Positions 37,919 through 50,783 of a DNA stretch of 64,000 nt are shown here, piece after piece. Made by a program: the position numbers and the translations under genes. How positions within the stretch are numbered: the first letter of the stretch is position 1; every line of letters begins with the position of its first letter. The stretch covers positions 121,853-185,852 of the forward strand of contig NW_026516753.1 in assembly GCF_025766255.1 (NCBI RefSeq), in the 5' to 3' direction. The notes beneath the pieces are model-generated. The model searched no databases. It saw nothing but the letters and a program-made list of their open reading frames with translations, and was not told where the DNA came from. The DNA comes from Zychaea mexicana. Lineage: Eukaryota > Mucoromycota > Mucoromycetes > Mucorales > Lichtheimiaceae.

Positions 37919-38651
37919 ATGAAAGAAAAACGATCGATCGTTAAAGGTTCGATGAGTCCTAGCTAGCCAAAAAGATTCTAATATATACACGACGACAAAA
38001 AATTCTATTACAAATTTTAATATTTTGTTACTTTGGTATTTTAAGACGCTGATATTCATAAACGTGCGCCACAACGACCCGCCACAGTACCAAGCGACGT
38101 TTACATTTCACATAAGACAAAGACCAATGTCATAATCAAACGCGTCCGACAATTAATGGTCAATGAAAAGTAAGAAACGACCATTAACTTTTTGTTTATG
38201 TGTACAGATGGTTGTATACACGTATGCTTTGCTCAATCTTTGAATTATCATAAGATATAAGCAAGTGACACTTCACGGTATGGGCGCTCAACTTTTGAAA
38301 ACAGTTCAAATTGCCCAAGCCATCCAGCGGACGCTCCACAACCAAATCGATCTGCGACCTACAACGGGAACGGTCACCTTGGTAGACGATATTATTCCAG
38401 ATGATATGGTAGGCATCTTGCAAGTGTGGCATACTGTACACTCTTGCTTCTTAGGATCGCGATAGCATACCGATACATTTGTTTAAAATCATGGTTATAT
38501 TGTCACATAGGAAAAAGATACCGAAACCCAATCACGAATGAATTCAGCCATCCATATCCAACTAGTAGCAAAAGACGGTTTGACCGAACTCCAACGACGC
38601 GTTGCACCAATCCCACGAAAGCCATCACGAAATCGAAAAATGGTCAAATAG
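37919..38651 (+). CDS. POP7: RNase P/MRP subunit POP7 (Rpp20)
   Basis: Alba-fold subunit of RNase P and RNase MRP, which bind RNA together with POP6/Rpp25 in tRNA and rRNA processing. Four exons are inferred: a short first exon from ATG 37919 (MKEKRSIVK); DADIHKRAPQRPATVPSDVY then ISHKTKTNVIIKRVRQLM; YKQVTLHGMGAQLLKTVQIA then RTLHNQIDLRPTTGTVTLVDD; and EKDTETQSRMNSAIHIQLVA, ending RNRKMVK then TAG. VTLHGMG, TGTVTLVDD and the RxNSAIHI end are the hallmarks of Pop7/Rpp20. The last three exons are firm; the first is chosen because its phase-1 donor fits and no ATG exists in exon 2. It ends 42 bp from the end of the PAXBP1-like gene on the other strand. Confidence 0.82.
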
Positions 38652-38693
38652 TGTTTTTGATCTTATTTTTTCTGTGGTCGTTTTATTTTTATT

Positions 38694-41591
38694 TTATTCA
38701 AGTCGAGCAAGCAGTTGTAACGCCTCTCTTTGCAATTCGCCGTCGTTACCATTGTCAGGTCGTAATAACGGTGCAACCATTCGATTCATTACTACAGTGC
38801 CCAGTGATTTCAAGGTATCTTTGGGTAGATATCGCCGCCAGACGTGTAGCGTTTTCAAGTACTATTTTACAATTTCCCCTTATTATGTTAATACCATGTA
38901 CATACATAAATCATATATAAATAGTGAAAAAGCCAGCACTACAAGTTTATAATTACCTTGCATAATCGCCATACAACACGCTCCTTTGCTTCACTGTTGG
39001 GTTCTATTACTGTGATGGTATCAATAAGATCGGCATAGGGCTTTAATTGTTTGTCGATCGCAGACTCTATGGCACTCATCAGATCCTACGTTGATCATCG
39101 TAACAAAATGAGTATATTGATTTCTCTTTTTCTCCCCCTTTTTCTCCCCTGTATGTAGAAATCACTTACCATAAATGGTCGTTCATGCTTTTCGACATAA
39201 TACGATACTTGTTCTACAGCCTGTGCAGCATATCGCATTTCCTTCATCGAAGCCACATTGAGTGTGTCCAGCAAACTCTTGATTTTCTTGATCAACACTT
39301 TTTCAACGACCTTGTTTAGCAGTTCGGTATCCGCATCCTCGTGTTCGTCGGTAATGCCGTACTGGGACAAGACTGAGTGCCAACGCATCGTATCAAAATC
39401 TACCGGTTCCGTAAACGGATTCCATGTCGCAAGCTCACACCGCACATAGAATTCAAAGGCACCCGGTAGACTCAAGCTGCCAAAGGCTTTTGTATAGTCC
39501 TCGTAGAAATTGGTTTTCCACGCTTCGAACTTGCTCTTGATCATTTCAATAGATCCAAACTCGTCGCTGACATCTTCCAAAATTGCCGGGATGTTGTCAT
39601 TTTGGATGACATCTATTATACAAGGCGAGCGCCATATAGTTTTGATCATCAGTTTATCTTGCCTCCCTATCACCACAATGATAATAACAGATAGTTATTT
39701 TACCCAATTTTTGGTCTCTTCGAGCTTCCCAATCTTCTGCCAACTCATCATCGGACCATAACCCTTGTTGTTGTATACTGATCAGGTCCTCGTGTTGTGC
39801 TATCCGTTGCTGTCGTTCGATCCTTCGCCGTTGTTGTGCACTTGCAGAATCACGGAGATCACGGACACGTCCAAATTCATCGACTTCAGATTGTTGTTGT
39901 TGCTCCTCTTCTTCCGCTTCCGCCTCGGCCTCAGAAGGCTGTTCAGGTACTTTTGCAAATTCTCGTAAATCGTCCATATCATCCTGCCACCTCCGTTTTG
40001 TTACTACATCGTGCTTTGTGGCGATAATATCGTGTGCTTGTTTTTCTAAAGCTTCCAACTCAGGAAACTAATACGTGATTCGTTAATAATATTCTGTAAT
40101 AGCTCCTCAAGCCTACTATCTCTTTGAGCTGATAACTTTACCTTGGCATCTAAAAATTCACCCAGATCATTGACGTAGCTTGCTAATCCTTGGAAATAAT
40201 CATATCGCTCGCTGCCCCGTACAATTTCTTTTTCCAAATCTGCTTCGCCTGTTGACAACATTTCCATGTTCTTTTGCATTTGTTCCAATTGTGTCTCGTA
40301 ATCCTTCACTGAGTTGGTGATTCCAGAGGCCGTTCCATTCAGATTCTCGATCGCCTTATCCAGGGACATGATAGGCGATTCGATGGGCACTAGTTTGAAT
40401 GAAACCCAAATTCCCGCTTGTCAATATTCTACACATCTTATACACATATGCATCCTCCCAACTATTTTAAAAAAAGCCTTACCTTCTGCTGGTCGGTATC
40501 CCGGTGGTGGGGCATAAGGATCTCTTTCTGGTTCTTTCCGTCGCTGCGGCTTAACACCGCCGTGTCGAATCAGCTCGCTTTCCCATCGCTCAATATCTTG
40601 TTCATCCTCATCATCATCTTGTGCTTCTTCGATCATTTCTCGCACGCCTGCTCTTCGCTCTTGCTCCTGTTTTCGTGCAGCCTTTTTGTTCAGCGTTAAC
40701 CGTTCACCAACATATGCCTCGTATTCTATATATTCACCATGGAAAGACAAATTATTAATAACGTGTACCCAAAAATCCATCCACTAATATGTACACCGAT
40801 CTAAACCAATGACATACCTCCTTCTCCGTCATCACCAACTTCGTCTTCTTCGCGTACAAGTCTTGAGCCGCCTTTATCATCCAACGCCACAAAGTCCTCC
40901 TCCACAGGATCCACATAACCTTTACGCATTTGTTCGCGCTTCTTTTTTGCAGCATGGATCGCACGTGCGTCGGGTATACTTCCACCCGCATCACTCTTCA
41001 AAAGCGATGGAAACTTTTCAGCAAGCAACGAATCGTCATCGTTCGCAAGTTGATTTTCAGTAAGCGATGTGCCTTTCAGTGCTGCTGGTGTACTGGGTGT
41101 GTCTTTACGTAATGCTTCGAGTAATTCATTTGTATAAGCTGACGACGTCGTTGTCGTCTGCTCCGTTATTGTAGTAGATTCTGACGCTGATTTGCGTGCT
41201 GCTGCAAGACGTAGGCTAGCTTTGCTTTTTTTGACTGTAAATGTGTCCGTGTCGCCTTCCTATTATTGAAAGTGTGTACAAATAAGCATAATACCTTTAC
41301 TCTTGTTACTGTTAAAGCAATAGCAGCACCTCCTGATCGAAACTTAAACCGAGTGATTGCTTGGGCTCTTTTTTCTTCTTTTTCTTTTCGAGCTTGGTTC
41401 GGTTGATAACGGTAGTCGTTACTAAGCGATTGAACAGATTAGTAGATGTTTATAACGGAATTACTTAAACCAGCTTTGAGGGAACTTGAGGGGGTAAAAC
41501 GTGTACCAATTTCAGCATTTTGTTCTTCTTCATTGTCACTCGTTTCAATCTTGCGGCGAATGTTTTTTGCACGACTCGATTTTTTGAACAT
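38694..41591 (-). CDS. PAXBP1: PAXBP1/GCF-family splicing protein
   Basis: Nuclear protein of the GC-rich-factor C-domain (GCFC) family (PAXBP1/GCFC1; NTR-complex-related in yeast), implicated in pre-mRNA splicing and intron-lariat spliceosome disassembly. The start MFKKSSRAKNIRRKIETSDN at 41591 matches the family N-terminus. It is followed by acidic and Ser-rich parts, SIPDARAIHAAKKKREQMRK, coiled coil (SLDKAIENLNGTASGITNSV onward), and the GCFC domain: EFGSIEMIKSKFEAWKTNFY, YTKAFGSLSLPGAFEFYVRC, LATWNPF. The last exons, YLKTLHVWRRYLPKDTLKSL to LLARLE then TAA at 38694, fit the C-terminus. Multiple small introns. Shares a 181-bp divergent promoter with the L45 gene and abuts POP7 tail to tail. 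Confidence 0.9.
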
Positions 41592-41772
41592 TACGAAAAA
41601 AAAAGACAAGACAGGTTAAAAGTAGTAAGCTTCAAAGTTCGTGCTTCCTGCTTCGCAGGTGCTTTGCTGCATGAACAGTCACGCCACCGGGCAGTTTTGA
41701 CAGGACACAAAAAATACGGGTCTGGGAAACTTTTGGGACAACGACAACAATAACACTTTACAACCATAAGCG
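41592..41772. promoter_or_regulatory. short bidirectional promoter, PAXBP1 / L45
   Basis: Only 181 bp separate the two divergent ATGs, so both leaders and promoters must overlap. No clear TATA box. Confidence 0.6.
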
Positions 41773-42988
41773 ATGGCAACGACAGCGGCTGGCTTACGCG
41801 GATTGCGACTAGCACCTTCATTGACTGCTGCAGCAACTCCAACCCGATTTTTACAACGACACGCGTTGCTCGCATGGCAGCAACAACAACGTGGTTATGT
41901 CCGTGAACCCATGGGCAAACAAATTCTCATTCGCGATCACGGTGTCTTTGGTAAATAAAGAATCCGGTTACCAGCACACGACAACAACAACAAACGACGA
42001 CTGTAACGACAAAAACGTTTGAACGTACATTGTTGAACAAAGACTCACTCGAGCTCTTTTTCTTTCAAATAGCCAACTATGTGCCACCCGAGAAACCACC
42101 AGCCGTGACCGATTTCGCTCGATGGCGCTTGACCAAGTGGCGCAACCTTAAGAACAACGTACAAAACTTGCTCAGGTACGACAACGACGATTGGTGCATT
42201 CCAACAGCGTGCTTGCATACGGTAATAGAATTGCTCTATTAACACTCTTTTTGGATGTTCTCTAGTGTTGGTTTGATCAAGTACAAGTCGCAATACGAAA
42301 AGTGGGATTCACGCAAGTTTTTGGAAGTTGCAGAAGAAACATACAAAGACATGAACGATGCTTTCGCAAGGTTTGCTGATCTATTTCTCCTGTGAGAATC
42401 TTGGCCGATTGGTCCGTACTTATACTCAACAAACTTATTGGTACATTTGTAGAGGTGATCGTCAAATTCTCGAAGAAGTGACCCTGGATGCTATGTACTC
42501 GGTAATTATAGATGAGAAAGGATGCTTATGCATAGTAGGATTAGTAGCAGAGGAATTAATACACAATGTCGTGATCAACAGACCTTGAAGAACCAGCTTA
42601 AGAACCGTGGCAATGCTCGTTGGGAGTGGAGATACCATGGCGAAGTTGAACAGCCAAAGATTGTCTGTGTACGATGTGTCGGTACCACCGGTATCAGCAA
42701 GCACGGATTTGCGGTTGCACAAGCGACTCTACGAATGTATACAAAGCAGGTAATGCGAGCGAGGTGTGTCGGGTTATATAACGGCTGGATTAGGGAAGCT
42801 CACATACAATGTAATATATAAACTAGTCAATGGCTGTGTATGACAAGAAGAACCGATTGATTGGTGGTGACCCCAACAAGGTCCACAGCGTGCTGGAATA
42901 CGTTGTTTTCCAAAAGACCATCTCGGACCCCGAAGATATCTGGCGAGTCTATGGCAAGGTTGCTGCTCCTGAAAAGGTCCAGCAATAA
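41773..42988 (+). CDS. MRPL45: mitochondrial ribosomal protein L45 / Mba1-like (Tim44 domain)
   Basis: Matrix protein of the Tim44/Mba1/mL45 family that links mitochondrial ribosomes to the inner membrane for insertion of new proteins. Six exons are joined. The N-terminus is an Arg/Ala-rich targeting sequence (ATTAAGLRGLRLAPSLTAAA onward). The body reads ANYVPPEKPPAVTDFARWRL, VGLIKYKSQYEKWDSRKFLE, RGDRQILEEVTLDAMYSTLK, RWEWRYHGEVEQPKIVCVRC and YDKKNRLIGGDPNKVHSVLE, the Tim44-like fold in family order, ending APEKVQQ then TAA. The enzyme-like 'rule' here is structural, not catalytic. Length, about 260 residues, suits the family. Assignment to L45 rather than Tim44 rests on the compact size and the LDAMY/WRYHG blocks. 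Confidence 0.85.
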
Positions 42989-44043
42989 ATCATATCATCA
43001 CAACCCTTTTTTACATAATAGACAAAAATTACACCTTTACAAAAAAAATATGAAAGAGAGAGCAAAAAAGAAAAATCGTTCAGTGAAAAAGTTTCTGTAA
43101 AAATATCCACCATATAAAAAACGTATTTTCTAATTCTAACTACTCATTAATGGGCGCTGCACATATGATTTACTTACAGAAACATCATCAAAGACATGCC
43201 AGCCTTTACCGTTGTTCAAGAATAAAGAAGCAGCAGATACTAGAACCATAGTGTTGCAATTGTGTAATTTACGTATTGAGGAAGGAACCTCTCGAAAAAG
43301 ATATGCACGCAACAGCATCAAAGTATGCGCACCCGAGAAACAAGGTTTGCATCTCATGACGACGGTTATAACTGGTGAAAAGTTATGATGATGGGGCTGG
43401 GACATCCATTAATGTTTTTTACTAGTTTAACACTTGATAGAGAAGATAATATATGTATCTTGGTGATATAGAGATGTACGATGTGAGCTGCTTTCAGGAA
43501 ACAAAATATATTGTATGTAGTAGCAATATCACATATAGAAATCGAGAAAACAGCACTAAATACAAGCGAGCAGAATGGAACAAACTTTGTTATTAATTAC
43601 AAAAGTGAACGTGGCATTCGTTTGGCTTCCCGTCACCAACACCAACAGATACATCTTAAAACCACAGGATAGATACAATACGACTCAGGAGATTTTACAT
43701 GCATGTTGCTTTTCCCGACGAGAAGCCGTGTTTTTCCAAATTTAGTGTATTCTCGAAACAAGGAAGGCTATTGTAATCATTATGAGGATTCTTTAGCAGA
43801 GGTAGCAAGGGATAACAGTAGTGATATGTGGATCATTTCTTTGTTTTCTGTTTTTATTTTTGAAGAAACAAACAATCATGATCACCAACTCTTGCTTTCT
43901 CTCTTTTCTCCCTCCTTTTTGTCATTTCCCTCTCCGTTGTTCCCCTCTCATATATCAATCTCTTTTATCTAATTTTTTAGAATCTCGTTCCTTTCTCTCT
44001 CTGCTACCGCAGCAGTTGCCTTTTATACATCAATCTGCAATAT
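42989..44043. other. intergenic
   Basis: No gene seen. T/C-rich tracts near 43900-44040 look like the leader of the arrestin-like gene. Confidence 0.5.
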
Positions 44044-45738
44044 ATGGTGTCAATGGCAACTATATCAGTTCATCTTGACAACGATCACGTCGTACTGAAC
44101 TCGACGAATAATCGACTATCCGGCATAGTTACAATCCGTAATTGGAAGCGACCATCATGCGCATTAAAACAACCAAGGGTCCGATTACTCGGTGAAGCTT
44201 ACATAGCTGGTGGCTGTAACCGAATCAATGTAGTGGATGGATTTCTCGATGAGAGTCATCAACTCATCTTCAACGATGATAATACCACCAACAGTGACTC
44301 TAGCAGCAATAGTACGGCATGCTCTTCCTCGTCATCCACATTCAACATTCCGGATTCGATAACGTCGTCGACATCGTCCCCAGCTTACATTGTTGAAAAC
44401 GAAGAAAATACGAACGATAACAACAACATTGTCCTGTTGCCGTTTTCCATTCCCGTTCACGATGATTTACCAGTTTCTTTATCGACAGCGCAACACTGGA
44501 TTCGATATACAATATATGCAATTGCGTGGAACGGCCATACGGAAGTATACGCCGTTCGACCTGTCTTTTTCCATCGACGGAATGAGCACTTGATGACAAC
44601 CAAAAGATTATACTGGGGTACATCCAAAACATCTCGACAATGGCGTTATGAGATTTCACTACCCCGTGCTGTTACAACGTCAGCAATTGAACAAAATGGA
44701 GTACCTGTAAGCAACGAACAACAGGGCAGTAATGACGATGATATCACCGCTAGTAAACATCAGCAACCTGAAAACAGCAGCTGTGTGATAAGTGCAACCA
44801 TCCGTATCAAGAACACTCACTTCAGCAAGCACCAGCATCATCATTTACCGAGACAACAACAACAATTTGAAACTAGTACGAAGCCTAAACGTCCGGAACG
44901 CTGTCTTGCAGAATTTGAATTTGTGGAAGAATGTCGTACCACCATTACTACATACTCTAGTCCTACTCGGTATGTAAAAGAAGAGCTTTCCCTTCTTTTT
45001 CTTTCCGTTGCGTAATTCTACTGGTAGATTCTAGTTACATCATAAAACTAATTGTTTGGTACATAATTTAGATCTTCATATTGTGCTAAAACCAGCTCAT
45101 CCATGAGCACATTGCTTTCTGAAACACATACGCTGTCATGCCCATCCTATACCTGGAATTGCCCCTGGAAAGTCGGTCTAAAGCTCGATCTACGACCGTT
45201 GCCTACAACAACATTACTGCATAACAAAAACTACAACCACTGCATCGATAGTAATAATGGCAGCTTTATTGCTTCTGCTAATACGACCACGACTTCTAAT
45301 ACATCATATGGCATTTCAATACGGCACTATCTGCAAATCAAGCTTAAATTCGACGATGGAAACGGACATCTTGACCACAATATACATACATTTCCACTCG
45401 ACGCCGTAGTGGATGCTAATAAAGTTTCAGAATCAGCAGGAGCAACAACAAAAACAAAAACAATTTACCGTGATCCAACAACAAGTGCGACATCATCGTC
45501 AGCAACGTTAAATAGTCAAAGCACCAGTAGTGTCGATACTAGCAGTACTTGTACTTTTACAGAATCAACACCAACAATAGCAAATACTAGTGGTGGTTGT
45601 AGCGACCACATCGATGGCTGTGATAGCAACAATAATAATAGTGATAGTGCTACTTGTCCCAATTACTATATTCCATCGTCATCATCAGATGTTGAACCCC
45701 TCATAAGTACAACAGTTCGCTTGCCTATGATTAAATGA
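44044..45738 (+). CDS. arrestin-like (alpha-arrestin/ART) protein
   Basis: Predicted arrestin-fold adaptor; in fungi such proteins recruit ubiquitin ligases to plasma-membrane transporters. Two exons. The N-lobe is visible as ATISVHLDNDHVVLNSTNNR LSGIVTIRN (the 'demand for a bounded loop' region) and IVLLPFSIPVHDDLPVSLST with QHWIRYTIYAIAWNG, the typical 'P-hhhY' arrestin strand pattern. After an intron at about 44971-45071 the C-lobe follows: LLSETHTLSCPSYTWNCPWK and SYGISIRHYLQIKLKFDDGN. Long Ser/Thr/Asn-rich inserts separate strands and end the protein. No PPxY motif is obvious. Start may be 44044 or 44053, the latter in better context. Confidence 0.72.
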
Positions 45739-48700
45739 CTTGAAAAGTACCTGTTCGGGCGCTCTATTACATTCCTCTTTTTCTTTCAACTTATTCTGCT
45801 ACACATAAATTTATGTAAAAGGACTAGAGAGAACACATTTATGCTATTACATTATGTATTTGTTATTGTGTATACGTCGCACAGACACAAAGAGTTACAT
45901 AAATGTCACGCGAACTTTCGTTTGAAGAGGGCCTCTTACGTACTATGTCCGATGAGATAATGTGAAGCATGATCCTGTACCATTTTAGAAGCATATTGCA
46001 CAGCGCCCTGGAAGTCACATACTTATGGAGATGAGCTGTCGTTCGTGAGCACCACCATATATGTAATCTTAGGAGTTTATGGTGCGCTGTCACTTTCAAT
46101 GTCACGTAGGAGGATAAAAAAGCTGAATAAGCTGAAGACCATTATCAAGTAACAGCATTATTTGAAAATTACTTTAAAGAGGACGTTGACAGAGTAAGAA
46201 GTGTATGCTTTTCTGCAGTAGCTATCCTTTATACGCACATTACTACAGTAGTACATGAAAATATATATAACTGTCGTACATACAGTACTCATCATACATA
46301 CTTAAACAGTTCTTAATTATATCTATAGTAATCACAGCCACTTACAACAGCTATTGTATTTAAGCGCTTATTTTTTCGTCTGTCCAACAAAAAAAAGCTT
46401 GTTTTTTTCGTATGCCGTCGAGGTTTATAATAACGAGGAGATAAAGCTAATCTGGAGATTTGGATGGTTCATAATGCCAATACTAGGCCTCCCCACTTGC
46501 GATACCAGGCTATAACCATAGCGTTTGTTTTAAACACGCCGCAACAATTGTTTTGGATGCCATATGATGCTTGACATGGAAACATGCTGACAGTGTTAAT
46601 GACGTGGTGATATGTACCTATATGTTATAATACTCTGGGTGTACAGTAAATAAAGTCAGTATAAGCTTCGTCACTGCCCATTTTGAGAGCGAGTTTATCT
46701 GCTATATAATGCATCAGCTGTATCGCCAAGTCGTATTGCGCAAGCCAGATATCAAATGCACCTCCTGTCAGCAACATGGTATGCACTTATGTAGGTCGAC
46801 ACTGGTGCAGTTGTTTTGCAAAACTGTGCTCGACGTTTTTGAGTAGGGACAATATCGAAAACCATAATGCACACAACTTCTTTTGGTCTTTGAACGTTCC
46901 AAAACCATCTTTCTGAACTCAAAAGAAAAAAGCAAGAACAACCAAGTTTCGATAGGCAATAATGATTATCGAAGAAGACCATTCATCATGAAACTGTAGC
47001 CAGACAGCTGGTAGTGCCGCGTCTTCATCGCCGACCATTGGGAGCCGCTTCTTGCAGCAACGTTGGAAACAAAAGCTACCATGACTCCGGAGTACTATTG
47101 CTACTACTTTTATCCCATCAAAGTAGTCTGTTATATTTATATGCCAAACAGTGGAGCCTATCAATGTTGTGTACATAGTGTAATGATGACGATATAGAAC
47201 AAGTCAGGTCGGATAATTATTTGAGAAACAAGAGTGCTCTTGTAGATATAATTGACTCTGCATAAGCATCACATACATACCCTTTGCATTTACACATTAT
47301 CTACTAGAGAAATACCTAGTGGGTATTTGGAGAGAAGTCTGAACAATTTGGTTGAGCTTAAGACCCACATGGACAAAAATTAAAAATGCCAACTTGCTGT
47401 ACTTAGGAAAAACGTCCACATCAACTAGCTTTTATAACTTAAAGCTAATCACACAGAACGAACGCGTCAGAGAATTGATCTTTCAGCGATAACTTGCTGG
47501 ACTTCATTATCGTCACTGTCGACGGTAGCGCAATTGCAATAGTCATACGCAAAATCCGAGATGTACCTTTTTTACGCATGATATTCCACGTCTATATAAT
47601 CAAGTGTCACATTGAGAGGCAGGAGCTTAGGGTTGGTCCCTCAACAACCATGACATACAACTAAGCTTATATAAAGTCTTTTTGTCCCAGGGAAATATTA
47701 GCGTAGTATACCTCAAATTCCTACATACTCTTTCTTTTGAGTAGTGTTACTATTAAATTGAGCGCAGTGACTTCATATTGATTTAGCCTCTCAACTTTTG
47801 ATGCGACACCATAACCCTTCGTCGGGTACCTTTATCCTCCTTACTGGGAGGATAACACTCTCATTAATTTTGGCTTGAATGCTACAGCGCACAAAATAGC
47901 ACGATCATTTTCTATACAACAAACGCGTCAATGTTTTCCCGTACTTGTGTGCAGCGGAAGCAATTGCAGAAAATTCATGCATCGGGAACTTGCCTTCCCA
48001 CGAGTCCTGTACAAACTCTTTACTCCTTCCCCCTTCATTCTTTATCCATTCATGACACATTAGCAATAGGTTATCAAAAGAAAGGGCAGGTCTTTAGCTT
48101 TAACATGATACTAATATCATGTACATTTACGACGATAATTGCGGCGGAATATTGCTTTGGAAATTGCCTAGTCTTAAAAAGACGATGCCAGGTTTCCCTT
48201 CACCGTGTCTAAAACTTGTTTCTCCAACAATCGAATCTGAAGCATGCAGTTGGTTCGTGTCAGTTGCGACAGTGCCCTCTTCTTCCTTCCTTTTCAAATA
48301 AACTGACTATGTTCGTCATTCAGCAAAGAAAGATTCATGTAGAGCAGAGCCGTGGCTATAGAATGATGCCAATATTGACACATTTCTCGAATAATAAACG
48401 ACGACACTATAGCTAATAATGTAGAATGGTCAATGAAAAACGATCGTTTTTCTGCAGCATTGTTGACTGAAACATGCATTGTGCTCTTTCTTAATGTTGA
48501 CCTCATCGCCTATGCGCTCGTTTGGCTATTGGACAACAGACAAATCACGCAATTGCCAAAGAATCTAATCGATTGTTCCAATTATTCACAACGAGTCTTA
48601 TATAAAAAGGTACGCGTACCCACCCATCCATATTTCTTTGGCCTCTTCTCTTCCGCTTCTTTCTCCTTCTCTTTCTCCTTCTCCTTCTCCTCCTCGTCAC

Positions 48701-49217
48701 CAACTGTACGTATAACTCTTGGGAAATGGCCGTGCGTGTGGTAGTGTGCATGTCTGTCAAGAAGTATCACGACGACTCACGATCAAATCTCTTGCTTTCT
48801 TTCATTTCTATAGCCGTCTCCTCCTCGGCCTCGCCCGGTTACTGCTTTAAAGGAGGAGAGAAGCAAGAGTGTACATGGTGTGTGTCAAAGATGATGATGA
48901 CTGTGCTATTGGTTACTCACGATCGAGCCTCTTCTTTTTTTTTTTGATAGCTCTGTCTCTCTTGCTCTTGCTCTCTCTGAACCGACTGTCTTTGCGTACT
49001 TTGCTCGCAAATTCCAACATTAGGAGGGGATACGCGAACAACGTTAATGATAAATAACGTACCACGCGAGTATACCCAGGTGGGTTTCGTCCCCACCAAC
49101 AAATCCTCTCATTATCACTGCAATCCATCTCCATCTTCTGTGCTTACATACTATGCTTAATCTTCGACAAATCCCTAACGGACCTTTCTCTCTTACTCTA
49201 TCTCATACTTGGTTTAG
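45739..49217. other. gene-poor region
   Basis: No intact gene recognised. Minus-strand pieces at 46768-47176 (YCPYSKTSSTVLQNNCTSVD; KRLPMVGDEDAALPAVWLQF) look like decayed coding sequence of unknown kind. A TATATAAAAAGG at about 48599-48610 followed by a pyrimidine-rich stretch resembles a promoter, but I could not find exons joining it to the RRM piece at 49218. Confidence 0.35.
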
Positions 49218-49484
49218 CAAATGCTAAAAGAAGAATTTGATGCAACCAACAAGGGAACATATGATTTCTTATATCTGCGTTTCGACTTAAGGCGCCAACG
49301 CATCGTTGGATACGCGTTTGTGAACTTCACCGACGGACCAAAGCTGTACATCGCGAGTGGCCACCGAATTGGGCAAGAAGAGGCAAGTTTCCTTTTTTCA
49401 CGTGCTTTTGTTAGTTGTTCTGCTCTAACTCATTTTTGGTGCTTTGCTTTGATGTAGCCATTCCCCTACCCACAACAAACTTAG
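49218..49484 (+). CDS. Mei2-type C-terminal RRM fragment
   Basis: An acceptor (ggtttag) opens QMLKEEFDATNKGTYDFLYL then RFDLRRQRIVGYAFVNFTDG, which is the RRM3 (RRM_2 domain) of Mei2 proteins; GTYDFLYL and VGYAFVNF are its signature strands. The preceding IPN-xx-Q strand should be in an upstream exon that I cannot find, so this is either a partial call or a relic. The frame can end through a GC-AG intron: donor GAG|GCAAGT at 49382/49383, acceptor at 49457, then PFPYPQQT and TAG at 49484. It would partner conceptually with the two-RRM gene at 9656-10713, but they are 38 kb apart. Confidence 0.5.
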
Positions 49485-50783
49485 CTTATATGTATTATTG
49501 CAAATAAAATTGATCGTTCTCTTTCCGATATCCATCCTGTTACAGTGGCTGTAATAGTCGTAGCTCCCCCGATCCCAAGTAACCTCCAATCAGTAGTCCC
49601 CCCCCTATTTCTAAATACATATTATCATAGCAGTACCTATCAATAAACATTAGTTGGTATCACCCGTAACTATCACACCATCCTGTTACAGTGGCGTAGT
49701 ACCTCGTGGGTTTCGCGCCGACTGTAAGTTTTTGAGGGTTATAAGGAAGAATGTCTCCTGAAAGAAGGGGGAAAGGATCTTTCAAGTATGATACAAACAT
49801 GTGTGTTCACTCTGTTTATAATACTTTATAGGTGGTATGCCTTTTTTTTTACTCTGCTTTGTGGCCTCTTCTTCACCATCATGTGTCATGAAGTAGTATA
49901 GAAGATATGATTACTAACTAGAAATGGATCATCATGTATGCTGCCCGTCGTCTGGTCATCCTTTGTTCCATTACTCAATCCTTGGTGAGTTATATCTTGA
50001 ATCTCTTTCACACTGTCCACCGGTATACATTGTCTATTAGCCTACTAACTGATGTGTACTAATGTATTCTTTTCCTGTATCTTGGCCTTTCCTTGCCCTC
50101 TCATTCTCCCTATTTCGCACACCCTTTTCTTTACCGTCATTTATTCTTGTGTATTTGATATCTCTTCATTTCCCAATCCACGCACAATCACCCCTCCTTG
50201 TTATATACTCTCATGCAGAAATCATATTTTGTTTCATGTCTTGAATATTAAGACTCAACAATAAAGTACCTTTTTGCTCTTGTCTTTTAAATAGAATACA
50301 GAGAATCTTTCTTTCTGTCTCTTTTTGAAAAAATGGCATCTTTAAGCAGCATCACTTCGAACCAAAAGGCAAAAGAAAGTAGAAAGATTTTCTGTATGTT
50401 GGATTGATATGAGAAACGGCAGTAGTGGACCGAGAAACAGCTAGCGAGCTCAGTTGAAAATTCCAGGTGCTTTAGCTGATACGGGAAACTGGAAACAGGG
50501 CGGCATGTACTACTGAAGTCTATGGCCTAGCTCCGCCGCAATAAGCACAGCTTGTAAATACAATGCCATTGGTCAAAATTGAAGTCATTGCGATAATCGT
50601 TGGCACAGCATTGCCGGCCTGTGAAAAAAAAAAAGAGATTTTGATGGGCGGTATAGATGAGCCGCTCCAATTACAGCAGCTGATTTTAGCTTGCCCCACT
50701 ACATTTTTTTAAACAGGTCCCTTTTTCTTCTTTTTCTTTTATTCTTTGGTTCCTTTTTTTCCCCAACAGCATACACGAAGAAA
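49485..50783. other. intergenic
   Basis: No gene seen; T/C-rich leader of the MTHFR gene near its end. Confidence 0.5.

Noticed and set aside
48726..48947. Possible first exon of the Mei2-type RRM gene (MAVRVVVCMSVKKYH)
   Set aside because: A TATA-like site lies upstream, but no RRM sequence and no phase-consistent splice to 49218 could be found.
49160..49190. RQIPN-like start of the Mei2 RRM3 in the DNA before 49218
   Set aside because: No GT donor follows; CCTAAC here is better read as an intron branch point before the ggtttag acceptor.
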